From Guillardia theta CCMP2712 (Eukaryota; Cryptophyceae; Pyrenomonadales; Geminigeraceae): DNA of 64,000 nucleotides. Where the stretch lies: contig NW_005434460.1 in NCBI RefSeq assembly GCF_000315625.1, positions 1 to 64,000 of the forward strand, given 5' to 3'. The notes beneath the pieces are model-generated. The model saw only the letters and a program-made list of their open reading frames with translations. It was not told where the DNA came from and did not search any database. The translations under genes and the position numbers were made by a program. Positions within the stretch are counted from its first letter, which is position 1, and every line of letters starts with the position of its first letter. Below, one piece after another: positions 20,465-31,554 of this stretch.

Positions 20465-20509
20465 TCCTCAACTTACACTCACTTTCAGATTCCTCTCACT
20501 CCAAGCTCG
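18881..20509 (+). other. Low-complexity region with candidate 5' exons and an assembly gap
   Basis: Several segments on the + strand look like exons of an acidic/charged protein, perhaps the 5' part of the gene at 20510. One, near 18881-18967, reads EDTRQEEELVVLLPTDSS then Lys/Glu and ends before gtaattg. Another, ending at 19410 with EEKLKIAEAR, is followed by gtgagt. After the gap comes a short piece containing LTMLSAKQAEAKLRMTIH. The N run at 19533-20080 interrupts a GGGAGG tract. A CTCCTG microsatellite lies at about 20376-20465 just before the next frame. Exon assignment is uncertain. Confidence 0.35.
19533..20080. other. Assembly gap (548 N)
   Basis: Run of N flanked on both sides by GGGAGG polypurine sequence, so the gap probably reflects an unresolved low-complexity repeat. 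Confidence 0.99.
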
Positions 20510-20981
20510 ATGTCGGCGGAGGCTCGTCTTGAGAGCATGAGCATGGCTGAAGAAATCGCAAGGAGCACGTTGGAGAAGGAAGGCGAGGGGGAGGATGAAG
20601 AAGCTGGGAAGGAGGAAGGAGCCGCAGGAGGAGAGGAGGATGAAGCTCGGAAGGAGGGAGGAGGAGAAGAAGGAGCCGCAGGAGGAGAAGAAGAAGCTCG
20701 GAGGGAGGGAGGAGGAGGAGAAGGAGCCGCAGGAGGAGGACGGCAGCGACCACTCGAGGAAGAGGGGGGGGAGGATGCGACAAGCTCTTCAGTCGAACCA
20801 TTGGTGCACGAGGACGAGAGGACGGCGATGGAGCAGCAGAAAACGAATTCCCCTCCTTTCCCTGCCCCCAGTTCGGCTCCCTCAGTGTCAGGGGACGGGG
20901 AGGAGCAAGCATACGCGTCTGAGCAAGGAGCTGATGACGATGATGATGATAAGGAGGAGGAAGAGATTGTGGCGGAGGAGA

Positions 20982-21014
<33 letters not shown>

Positions 21015-24000
21015 TGCAGGTGCACAGGCAGAAAGCTGAAGAGGAGGAGGAGGAGGAGCACAGTGAGGAGTACGAGGACAAGCCGATCGGCTCAGGTCTT
21101 GTGCCGAAAATCCTGACGGTCCCACAGAAGAAGGAGGAGACTTCTGCGCAGCTTCAGAGGGAGGAGGAGGAGGAGGAGGAGGAGGTTGTCGACAGACCGT
21201 CCCTGAAGGACCAGGAGGGGATCAGGGCCTGGAAGGTGGAGGAGGAGGAGAAATTCAGCTCTGAACCCTCGTTGCTCGAAGATGCTCGATGCTCGCACAG
21301 GGGCAGGGAGGGAGGGGAGGAGGAGGAGAACGGGTGTCTGGGCAGAGGACAGGAGGGCGACAAGATTCCGGTGGATGCTCGTCTCGTCTACCTTACCTCC
21401 TCCCTCCAGTTCCGGTCTGAGTTCAGAGTCGGGACTGGAATGAGCAAATTTCCACCCTCCTCCTCCATCCCAGGACTCTCCGGCACCCCCGCCTCCTCCT
21501 CCTCCACAGCCTTCGGAGGAGGAGAAGAAGCGATGTCTATCTCCTCGGTCTTCGACGACGACGGGCTACAACCCTCCTTCCTCCAGGCCTCCCTCTCCCT
21601 CGCCAAGACTCCTCCTCCTCCTCAGCTCGATGCTGAGCGATGCGAGACTTGCATGTTGGTCGTCAAGACGGCTCCCAACCCCCTCCCCGACTTCCACCAG
21701 CCTGTCGAGCTTGCGAGTCAGCAGGAGGAGCGAGCGGGAGGCGGGGAGGGAGGAGGAGGAGCTGAGCTGCCGCTGCGGAAGGGGAAGGGCAAGAGCGACA
21801 AGAGGAGGGAGGATGGAGTGGAGATGATCTGGACGCCGGTGGTGCAGAGCGGAGGAGGGGAGGAGGAGACGCCGATGAAAGTGCTGGAGCTACAGAAGGT
21901 GCTGGGGCTGCCTGCGTCGCTGTGGTCGGTGGAGGCGGAGAGGTCAGTGAAGTTGAAGCAGCAGGAGGAGGGGCAGGAGAGGAAGAGCCGAGAGCTCCGC
22001 CTGTGCGAGGAGAGGGAGGGGAGGAAGGGGCAGGCGGCTGGTCAGATCGATTCAGCGAGCACGCCACATGCTCTTCCTGCTGATCTCAAGGGACAGGCAG
22101 AAACTTTCTTCAAGTCCCCCGGGGCTGACGCCTCCTCCTCGCTCCTCCGCGTCAAGGATGCCTCCGTCGCCTCCGTCGTGCGCGACGCGGAGTGGGCCCT
22201 AGAGGAGTTTGTTCGAAGGGAGGAGGTGTACGTGAACGGGAAGCTCGAGACGGAGCAGGAGGAGGAGAGCAGCAGGGGACGAGCACGGGATCAGGTGGCA
22301 ACAGGCAAGGGAGTGGAAGAGGCTGATGGAGGGAAGAGGGAGGAGGGAGGAGGAGGAGAGGAGGAGGAGGTGATGGAGATTAAGTTCGATCGCGCGTTCG
22401 CCAACGACGAGGAGCGTCTGGAGTTTGCAAAGCAGCAGAGGAACAAGCTGGCGAAGCTGCTGGGGGTGACGCCCGAGAGCATCGAGATTCTCGAGGTCAA
22501 GCCCGGCTCCCCGGTCACCATGATCCGCTTCCAGATCTCCCGACAAGACGCCAGCAGGTTGTCTCCCTCCTCCCCACCTCCGGACGAGGCCCCAGCTCAC
22601 AGCCCAGCTGAAGGAGGAGCTGCTGAGAGCTTCGACGCTGCTCCTCTCGGGGTTGAGATGCTCTCAGCTGGAGACAGTGACAGCCACTCGCTCCTCACCG
22701 CGAAGCTCCAGGCCTCCCTTCCTCCCCAGGTCGCCTTCACTGATCGCGCCATGCAGCGACGGCCTGTCCCGTCCGCCCCCGCGGAGGTGATGGCGGGAGG
22801 AGGGAGGAGGGAGACGGGGGGGCAGGAGGCGCCGGAGCGGAAGCTCACCGTGATCAAGAGCAAGGGATCGCACGACCAGGGGCAGCCGAACCCCTGGGAC
22901 CTCAGCCCCGAGCAGGTTGAGACCGGGGAGGAAGAGAGGATGGCGGGGAGGGGAAGGAAGATGGAGAATGTGGAGGAGGCTGAAGAAGCAGAGGGGGACA
23001 GAAGGAAGAAGGCTGTTGAGGAGGAGGAGGAGAGTCAGAAGGAAAGGGGAGGAGGAAGGGGGGCGGCGGCGGGGCGGGGCGGGGGGGGGGGGGCGGAGGA
23101 GGAGAAGTAATTCTGATGACAGATGACGTCACGGCCGGGAGAGGAGGAGGCAACAGACAAGCCAAACTTCAAGGGGAAGGGAGACAGCGTGCAGGCAGAC
23201 GCGGAGGAGGTGGAGAGCAGGTTTCGACCTGGCCGCGAGCTCATGTCGGAGGAGCAGTTCTCCAGCGCCAAGGTACAGCGACGAGCCCCGTCCTCGCCGA
23301 GGAGGCTGAAGCAAGTGACGTCGGGGCTGGGGGACGTCAGCGAGCAGAAGAAGGTTGCTGTCCAGGAGTGTGACGACACGGGGAGGAGGAAGGAGGTGGA
23401 GGACGAGCTCAACTTTCTCCCTGCTCAGCGGTCAGAGCCCGGACCCAAGAGCGCGCTGCATGCCAAGAAGGCGGAGGGATTGGAGGACGAGATCCTGCTG
23501 CGGCTGGAGGAGCACGACAGCAGGGCAGAGGAGCGGGGGAAGGAGGACCCCTGCGTTGTACCGAGCATGGACCTGCACAAGGTGGTGGAGGTGTACGACT
23601 ACAACATCGCGCCCAAGAGCCTCGGGGAGGAGGAGGGGAGGACGAGAATGGCGACAGAGCCTGGAGAGGAGGAGAAGGGGGACAGGAGGCAGAAGAAGAA
23701 GGGGAAGGAGGCAGTGAAACATCAGGCTCCTGCTGTCCCCGAGGCCTACATGGCCTTCGGGATGGAGGGAGAGAGCCAGCGGCTCGTCCCCTCCGTTGTC
23801 GCTCTCGAGCGACCTGATAAGCAGACGCTCAAGGAAAAGCCCAGCAGGGCAGCTGAGGAGGAGCCCGAGCTGCTCAAGGGCAGGGAGGTGCCCGACATCC
23901 TCCAGCTCAAGTTTGACGTCTCGTTCGTCGACGATCATGCGAGGATGGAGTTCGCGGAGAAGCAGGCGGCGAAGCTCGCCGAGATGCTCCAGCTGCCTCC

Positions 24001-24037
24001 CGAGCTCGTCAAAGTTCGCGCGGTCGTTCCTGGTTGA
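20510..24037 (+). CDS. Large acidic low-complexity protein with duplicated KFD module
   Basis: Two long frames in the same phase, 20510-23110 and 23123-24037, are separated only by a TAA and two TGA codons. A small intron (for example from gtaatt at 23107) or two tandem genes would both fit. The first is dominated by Glu/Gly runs, a Gln run and Ser/Pro stretches. Near its end is EVMEIKFDRAFANDEERLEF, then KLAKLLGVTPESIEI and VKPGSPVTMIRF. The second frame ends with DILQLKFDVSFVDDHARMEF, then KLAEMLQLPPELVKV and VVPG. These are clear copies of one module of about 45 residues, resembling the small alpha-beta modules seen in other protist proteins. The function is unknown. Upstream exons may extend the protein. 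It converges on the minus-strand gene ending at 24161. Confidence 0.55.
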
Positions 24038-24160
24038 GGAAGAGGCGGCAAAGCGCTCCTAGCTTGATATTCTTTCCTTGTACAGTGCTGTTTATCTACT
24101 GCCCCTCCTGCCTCCTGCCTCCTGTCTCCTGTCTCCTGCCTCCTGCCTCTTCTTTCTTGC

Positions 24161-26595
24161 TCAGAACATCCACACTACTTCGCCCAGCAGCAGGTCAGCT
24201 ACGTGCACCTGTGCCATGGGGTTCGAGCCCGGCGACCCAAGCTTGACCTCTCCCTCTACCTCCGCATCCTCCTCCTCCTCCTCCTCCTCCTGCCGGTTCA
24301 GCACAGCCAGGTCGCCTTGCTCAGCCTCTGCCGAGCTGCTGTTGACGGTACGTGCAGCAGTCTTGCTGTCCTCCACACGGCAGGCGAGAGACGCGTCCAG
24401 CTGCTGGTTCAGCTGGAGGAGCTTGTCAAACTCCACTTGGATCCTCTGCTCCATGACTTGGTGCATGTGAAGTGATCCCAGGAACTTCATCAGTCGCCGT
24501 CGCAGGGAGAAACTCTCGATGCTCGAGCTTCTTTCCTCCGGAGGGTTCCTTCCCCCCTGCCCTGCTGAAACTTCGAGCTGTCGGCACTGAGCAGCAGAGC
24601 TGTAAGAGCTGGTGGGGTCGGATGCCTCACGATCTACGTGCTCGTAGAGGCTTGCTATCACCAGCTGCTCCTCCAACTGTCAGCAAGTGACCTGCAAGGA
24701 GGAAACGCTCTCACCTCCATCTGCTTCCTCCTCCTCAGATCCTTCGTCCAGCCGTCAAGGTCAGCCCTCAGAGCTTGTAGCTCAGCCTGAAGCTCATGCA
24801 TGTGGTCACTATGGGGAGCAAGTTAGGAAGCAGAGAGTCAAGCAGGACGACGCACAGGAAGAGGGAGGAGAAGCGACAATGGTGGCACTCCAACGTCTGC
24901 GACCCAACACGTTACGAAGGCAACAGAAGAAAAGCACATTACATAGCAGGACCATCCGATGAAGACGCGGGACACCGAGACTTGAAGCCAACGCCTGACG
25001 ATCCTCGACGTCTTCGCCCTCGCCTCCCTCGCCTCCTCCCCTGCCTCGCCCCACCTCCTGAACGCCACCCCTGCCAGCCCCTTCTGCCACCGCAAGATCA
25101 CCTCCCTTGCCCGTGCCCGACAGCTCCTGCCCTCCGCTGCCTCCGCTGCCCACCGCCCGAAGGCTCTTCCTAGCCCATACGATCGCCATCGGCCGCACAG
25201 TCGCTGGAGGCTTGTCCGTACTCGCTTGCTCTCTGCTGTCCCTTCGGCCCAGCTTGCGAACGCTACGGCTGCCTTGACCTGCAGCATGCGTTGGACTACT
25301 CGCCTGCATCGATCCCTGGCTTCCCTCTGGCTGGTCGCGTTGCTTGCCCACCTTTCTAGCGCCGTTGCTAGCTGCATGTTCAGCATACGCCTGACGATCC
25401 TCGACGTCTTCGCCCTCGCCTCCCTCGCCTCCTCCCCTGCCTCGCCCCACCTCCTGAACGCCACCCCTGCCAGCCCCTTCTGCCACCGCAAGATCACCTC
25501 CCTTGCCCGTGCCCGACAGCTCCTGCCCTCCGCTGCCTCCGCTGCCCACCGCCCGAAGGCTCTTCCTAGCCCATACGATCGCCATCGGCCGCACAGTCGC
25601 TGGAGGCTTGTCCGTACTCGCTTGCTCTCTGCTGTCCCTTCGGCCCAGCTTGCGAACGCTACGGCTGCCTTGACCTGCAGCATGCGTTGGACTACTCGCC
25701 TGCATCGATCCCTGGCTTCCCTCTGGCTGGTCGCGTTGCTTTGCCATCCATCGAATGCTGATGAAATGGTTCTAATCTGAAGTTTCCTTACAACTCGTTT
25801 CGTCGTTTTCATTTGTTTTGAGACGCGTTTCCATTGGAGGAAGGTATACTGATGACAAGCGAATGAAGATTTTAACAAGAGTTGTAGAGCCTTGCTACTG
25901 AAGCTTTCCATCTGTTCAGCGTATGCTCTCCATGCAAGAAAAGCGTTCTGAGTCAGCTGATTTGAGATTCGTTGTGTTCTGTTGTCAAGTATTTTCAGCT
26001 TGAAAGTTTCAAACATCATGGAATAAGCCTCGCGTGCAATCTCGTCTTTTGCCTCACTCAATGAGATCAATTTGCATTCCATCGTCCACTTGGAAAAGGC
26101 AAGGGCCATCTGTTGTCGGGCATTGGACCGTACAAGAAGCAGCGAAGCAGTCTCGAGCATCTTACTGACTTGCTCGTTGGGAGCTGACGGAGTCTCTACA
26201 AGCAAGGATCTTGTCAACTGCACTGAAACATATTTCTGCGCAGGAGAGTTTGGCCGATACAACATGATCTGCACCAAAGTTCCTGGTGGTCCCAGCAAGA
26301 GCGAAGAAACATTCTCGGGGGGCAGGTTTTCAATGCTCCGCCCTTCTATCTGCAGCAAAACATCATGCAAGAGGATCTTTCCTGAGAGGTCTGCTGGGCC
26401 ATTTCGAGTCATCCCCGCTACTATGATGGACCCATCTGCATGCCTCCTCAGTAACAAGCCGGTACTTCCTTTCAAAGGTCGCAATGGGCTTCTGAAGGAT
26501 CTTTCCGCAGAGTTGTTCAGTTGGTGCAAGTCAAAACTGGGTGTGCTTGGATTATACAGCACGTCATCAGAGCTTTGCATGTTGGAAAAATTCAA
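24161..26595 (-). CDS. PDZ domain protein with Sfi1-type repeats
   Basis: About 755 residues in three phase-compatible exons: 26595-24938, 24808-24715 and 24676-24161. Residues about 40-130 form a PDZ-like domain (STGLLLRRHADGSIIVAGM, GPADLSGKILLHDVLLQIEG, ENVSSLLLGPPGTLVQI). Residues about 145-550 are repeats of the Sfi1 type, each with a hydrophobic-W core (ALAFSKWTME, AFLAWRAYAE, TFLQWKRVSK, AFDGWQSNA, AFASWAEG, AFGRWAAEA, AFRRWGEAG, ALERWASNA). Sfi1 repeats bind centrin in centrosome and basal-body fibres, so a cytoskeletal scaffold role is likely (inference). The C-terminus is coiled coil and acidic. A 396-bp period internal duplication (24991-25740) adds 132 residues. The 3' end lies 124 bp from the convergent gene. 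Confidence 0.8.
24991..25740. repeat. Perfect-looking tandem duplication inside the Sfi1 gene
   Basis: 24991-25344 and 25387-25740 are identical by eye over 354 bp, with a period of 396 bp (132 codons, in frame). The intervening 42 bp encode RMLNMQLATALERWA. Silent sites are also identical, so the duplication is recent or kept uniform by gene conversion. Confidence 0.95.
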
Positions 26596-26635
26596 TTCGG
26601 CAGTTGGAAGAACGATTGACTTTACTCTTCGATAA

Positions 26636-26685
26636 TTCCTGCCAATCGTTTAGGTTACTTCAGAGTGGCTGAAAGTACTAGAAGG

Positions 26686-26733
<48 letters not shown>

Positions 26734-27159
26734 CCAATACCCTTAGCTACGCATATCGTCTACCGCAAACGAATCCGTGAAGACTCCAAGAATCTCCTCA
26801 AAAGACCCCTCGTGCTGTCCTCTGCTAAGGCCTCCCTCCTCTCTTCCTCTCCTTCTCCCTCCTCTCCCACGCCGCCCGTCGCATTCCTCCCCCATTCGTA
26901 CGTCAATTTTGTACCTTCAAGCATGGGGGTAGGGGGTACGGAAGATTGCCGAGGGACCGATGTGAAGGGGTATTTCAGCAGTATAAGAGAGGGGTGATAC
27001 GACTACCGGTCCCTTGATCACGTCAAGGGGTCCGACAGTTGGGGGCTATCAAGTTAAGTGAATATATCAGTTAACTTGACAGCTCTTTCGACTAGCTTGT
27101 TGTCAGGGCGTTGCTTATTCACCGTCATTGCTCGCAAGCGAAGAGGCGCGCCTTTTGGA
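26636..27159. other. Divergent intergenic region with (CCTG)n repeat
   Basis: 26689-26734 is an array of about 11 CCTG units. 26925-27060 has G-run words (gggggtagggggtacgg). This is the shared upstream region of the minus-strand Sfi1 gene and the plus-strand lectin gene. An ATG at 27058 in frame with the lectin gene is probably in its 5' UTR. Confidence 0.5.
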
Positions 27160-29070
27160 ATGGCGGCGGCGAGGTATGGCTCCATCGAGGAGGAGGAAGG
27201 AGCCGGGCCGCGTTCCTCCTCCTCCTCCTCTCCTCTTGTGTGGAGACGGCTTCCTCTAGCCACCGCTGCAGCTTCGCTTCTAGTTCTGGTTGGCTGTTTG
27301 ATGACACCGTTCCATTCCGTGAAGCAAACAGTCTTGGTTGACCCGGGTTATGCTAGCTGGTTGAAGACTCTTAGCGGCCCTGTCGACTATCAGACAGGGA
27401 AGGAGTATGATGACAAGTTTGAATCCCAGAGCATGTCGCATGTTGGTATCTCACACTTGCTCCCTGGAGCTCTCCCCTCGATGAAGAAGATTGGTGATAT
27501 GCAGGGAGCTGACTTTGCCGCGGATGTGACGGCAAGGATTGCCACTCCTGTCGACACGGAAGAGATCAATGAACTCCCCTTGAAGTTGCAGAAAATATCC
27601 AAACTTGTGCAGAACGAGAAGACATACGTGGACGATCTTCAGAAGATTGTCGACGCCCACAGTCTGCCCGATCCAGAATCGATCGTGGTTCACGTCGGCC
27701 AACGAGGTCCGAGAGGAGCAAGAGGTCCAAGAGGTCCGCGAGGCCCAACTGGAGATCAGGGAACCAAAGGCCCCACGGGCCCTCAGGGCCCTCAGGGTGA
27801 GCAGGGCCGACGAGGAATCCAGGGACCGCAGGGCGAACAAGGAGAAACCGGACCACCGGGTCCCAAGGGCAGGCAGGGCTTGCCAGGACTGAAGGGACCC
27901 CGAGGAACGGAGGGGATTGAGGGGCCTGAGGGCGAGGAGGGACAACCTGGACCCAACGGAGAGGTGAAGGGATAGATGGTTGTTGTAGCGTCGCTGATAT
28001 GCCTGGCAGACTGGACCTCCCGGTCCCCAAGGTCCCAACGGCATGAACGGCATGCAGGGCAATCCAGGCCTTACGGGTCCTCAGGGTTTGCCCGGTGACG
28101 GCAAGCGTATCGGTGATTGTCGCTGTGATGAGTTCCTTGTCTCTGCATTGACTTGTGTTGTTCGTTAGTGTGTATGAAGATCTTTGGCGATCGCTGCTTC
28201 TCGATGGTTCAGGGCTCCACTAATTATGGTACCGCCGCCAGTAATTGCAAGAACTGGGGAGGATCAGTCGCATCAGTGCGTGACCAGAGTGAATGGAATT
28301 GGATGCTAAGCATGTTCTCCACCCAATTCTGGATTGGAATGCAGCTTGTGTCGAGCCCATCAGGGGATATTTGTAAGCAATTGATTTGCCTCCTTGTTGA
28401 TAGTGCTTGTTGTTGTCTTTTCCATGGAGGTCTCTTTGTACTTCTTATGACGTCTGTGACCACCATTATTGTTTTTCGTGATGTTGTGTGAAAATTGTCG
28501 CTTCTTACCGATTGTCTCTTGTAGCCAACGACTGGAAGTTTGACGACGAGACATCGAACAAGTTCGCCAATACCCTCTGGGCACCTGGAGAGCCCAACGG
28601 ATGGAGGAAGTGAGAAACAGAGACACGAAACTGGGCAACTTCGACTGAATCTTGATGTGCAGTTGCGGATACAGGTGTGAGCCGTGCGCTATTTCTACTG
28701 GGAATCGCTTGAATGACATCACATGCAGCGCGTGAGATTCTTTTCTTGATGCTTCTCTTTCTTGATTGCTTGCACCTGTCTTCCCCTACCCTCGTCTTCT
28801 TCTTCCTGTTTCCATCCTATTCTGTTCCTGCCAACTTGCTTTCCTGTTTGTCTTGTGCAATTCTACTGCTTTTGTCTTACCTGTTGCCACTCATGTGCTA
28901 CAACTCCCTCTCCCTCTTTTCCACTTCATCTTCTTCTTGCCATCTTCCTGTCTCTGTGTACGATTGTCTCCCTGATGCCTTACCGCTAACAACCCTTTCA
29001 CAGATCTGCTGCATACGTTTGCGTGCGACAGCTCGACGCAGCAGCCATGGCGTCGATCAAAAAGGATTGA
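27160..29070 (+). CDS. Collagen-like plus C-type lectin membrane protein (collectin-like)
   Basis: Six exons fit in phase: 27160-27963, 28010-28112, 28169-28372, 28525-28609, 28663-28731 and 29004-29070, giving 443 residues. The N-terminus has a short acidic cytoplasmic part and one membrane anchor ([18 protein letters not shown]), suggesting type II topology. A helical neck ([20 protein letters not shown]) leads into about 120 residues of Gly-X-Y triplets ([19 protein letters not shown] through [10 protein letters not shown]). A C-type lectin domain follows: [48 protein letters not shown] and AAYVCVRQL, with cysteines at the expected places. The EPN triplet is the calcium-dependent mannose-type signature in known C-type lectins. 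Predicted role: trimeric surface carbohydrate receptor. Confidence 0.88.
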
Positions 29071-29659
29071 GGGCGAGAACGAGCTTTTATCCCGCCTGCT
29101 TTCGATCTGTTAATATTCTTGTTGAAATAGACGTGTTTTTCCTGCATCCCTCCACTATCTTGTTCTGACTGACCAGTAACGATTCGCCGTTGGAACCTCA
29201 AGGAGCCAGTGACTGGAGTGACTTGTCATGCTTCATTCATCCCTGCATTACATCAGCGGCTGTAGTGGGATAGGATAGATTGCACTTTGAAACTGGACCC
29301 GCTAAAAATTTGAAATATGAAGATTAGTATTCGAATAATTAGCAACTTTTGACTTGACCGGTGAGACAACGCGACAGGTATGTAGTGCATGAGAGGTGGA
29401 GAAGAGGGGAGGGAGGGAGGAGGAGGGAGGTTTGAGGAGGGAGGAAGGGAGGAGGGAGGTTTGAGGAGGGAGGAGAGGGAGGAGAGGAAGGGAGGAGAAA
29501 GGAGGGAGAAAGGGAGGAGAGGAAAGAGGGAGAAAGGGAGGAAGGGAGGAAGGGAGGAGAAAGGAGGGAGGAGGGAGGAGGGAGGAGGGAGGAGGAAGGA
29601 GAAAGTAGGGAGGTGACAGGAGAAAGGATGGAGGAGGGAGGAGGGAGGAGGAGGGAGAC
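29071..29659. repeat. Intergenic region with polypurine tract
   Basis: 29385-29655 is GGGAGG/GGAGGA/AAAGGA sequence, mirrored by long Pro/Leu/Ser frames on the other strand that I treat as artefacts. 29071-29385 shows no gene. Confidence 0.6.
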
Positions 29660-31263
29660 ATGAAATCTTCTGCTTCCACCCACTCGAATTCGTTGACAGC
29701 AGGTGCAGTTCTCCACGAGGCTCGCAAGGAGCATGAGAGCAGGTTCCCTTGGGTCCTGTTGACTTCCCTTCCCGTCGATTCCCCGAGGCCTCACGTCATG
29801 TCCCAAGCGGACGCTTCGGGACACCTCAAGTCAGGCAGCAAGCCTTCTCGAGGAAGGAACGAGTTGGAGCTGAAGGAGGACGGAGATTGCTCCTCCACTC
29901 CTGTTGGTGCTCCCTTGCTCGACGAGGAGCTCAAAGCTACCTCAGAGTGTTTGCGGCTTGTTCGTGCTCGTGTGCAGAAGGCTGAGGCCCTGGCAAGGTG
30001 AGAAGCTGCTGGTGGGCCTGCGGCTGACAGTCTTGCAAGCTTCTATGCCACTGCTCAAGCTGAAGCTCAGGCCTTTATCGTTGCTGCTCTATGGGAGACG
30101 GACCCCCGCAGGTGCAGTGCTGCTCCCCCCTGCCCTCCCTGCACTCGTTGCCAGGCTGATGTCACTCCCTTAGGGTGCGAGCCGCGCTCAAAGAGCTCGA
30201 GGCGATCGTGTCGCAGGCCCCCTCCACCTCCCCTTACGCGACTCCGAGACATTCCGACGGGAGGTGAGGCTGAGGGGAGGCGAACGGTGCGAGGTGAAGT
30301 GGATGACGGGAAGGGTCAGGGTGCCGGTCAGACCGCATGGAGAGGACGGGAGTGACGACGAGGATGTGGAGCTGTTGCGTGCTGTCGAGATGTTGAGCCA
30401 TGGGCGCGGGATCGTCCGAGACACAAGGTCAACCTTCCTCTCCTCCTCTTCCTCTCACTCTGTCGAAGCCTCTTCCTCACCGAGCAGCTCGCCAGCTTCG
30501 GTTCTCCCGCTCCTTCGCGTCCCGAAGTCGGGTGAATCTGATTCACTTGTCTCCTTCTCTCCCTCCTCACTCTTGTGGTTGCCACTTGCCAGGCACGCAG
30601 CAGAAACAGGTCCCCATGCTAGCGAGCATACCCGGCAGGACAGTCGGGCGAGCAACGGCAGACAGGAGACAGCCGAGGGTACATGGCTGAGGTTGCGAAA
30701 TTTGAAGTGAAGGGAAGGCAGGGAGCATGAGGAAGCCTCGGGTGATCCCCTACCGCATCCCCGCCTCCACTGTCGCTACTGACATCCTGTACCTTAACGA
30801 TTTTTCAAGTGAGATCAAAGTTCTGACACACGACAGGCCGCCCAAGCCCCCCGACCCCCTTGCATCTCCTGCAGGTCGATTCCATGCTGCTTCTCAACCA
30901 AACAAAGCTGGTGATTAACTATCACTCCTCCACTCCCTGACACCCCCCCTTCCCCACCCCCCAACCTTCCTCCTCCTCCTCCTCCTCCTCCTCCTCTTCC
31001 TGATCTTCCTCATTCTCCTCCTCCTTCTGATCTTCCTCTATTCCCTTCTCCTTCATCGCCTTCTCACCGCCCTCCGCTTCTTCCGCTCTTCTCGCATCTC
31101 CCTGCCTCATCGGACTCACGCGCTCCTTGTTGCAGTTAATGGCTCAAGTTCTCCCATGCGCAAGCAGGTCTCTCCTCTGGTCGCTCGCTACTCGTTGAGC
31201 GTTATCGGCAGGTTGACGATCGAGCAACAACAACAGCCAAGGGGAAGAAAACAAACACCGTGA
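29660..31263 (+). CDS. Unknown helical protein, multi-exon
   Basis: A chain of segments joins with consistent phase. 29660-about 29999 (an internal ATG at 29797 is an alternative start) ends with LKATSECLRLVRARVQKAEA. The next (about 30037-30111) carries LASFYATAQAEAQAFIVAAL. Then come about 30173-30262 (VRAALKELEAIVSQAPS), about 30320-30426 (DVELLRAVEMLSHGRGIVRD), about 30594-30678, about 30724-30800 (MRKPRVIPYRIPASTVATDI, LYLNDFS), about 30875-30911 and about 31137-31263 (KQVSPLVARYSLSVIGRL, then a Gln run and stop). No domain is recognised. The gene may alternatively stop at 30710 with a second small gene beginning at 30727. It converges with TAF10. Confidence 0.45.
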
Positions 31264-31554
31264 CCATGATGTTTTGATAGTGAATGATGCTTGCCAAGAT
31301 ACAGAAGCGAGTAGGGCAGGGGCAAAATGCAGCAGGAGCGGCGGGTTTACACATTATTCTTTGATTTTCTTACAAGTCAATAGGAAAAATACACTGAGAT
31401 GATTCAACTTCTCAACTTTTTGTGGCCTTCTCCTTACTCCTCCTCCCTCTCCTACCTCACCTCTTCTCCCTCCTCCTCCTTCGCACAACCTCCTCCTCCT
31501 CCTCCTCCTCCTCATAACCTCCTCCTCTCATCACTTCATTCATGACGGAGCATC
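31264..31554. other. Short intergenic region between convergent genes
   Basis: Mostly CTC/CCT simple sequence at 31430-31535; no gene seen. Confidence 0.5.

Noticed and set aside
24809-25747. 312-codon minus-strand frame overlapping the Sfi1 gene
   Set aside because: Alternative frame through the duplicated segment; the overlapping frame has W-repeat structure and a PDZ domain, this one has only biased composition.
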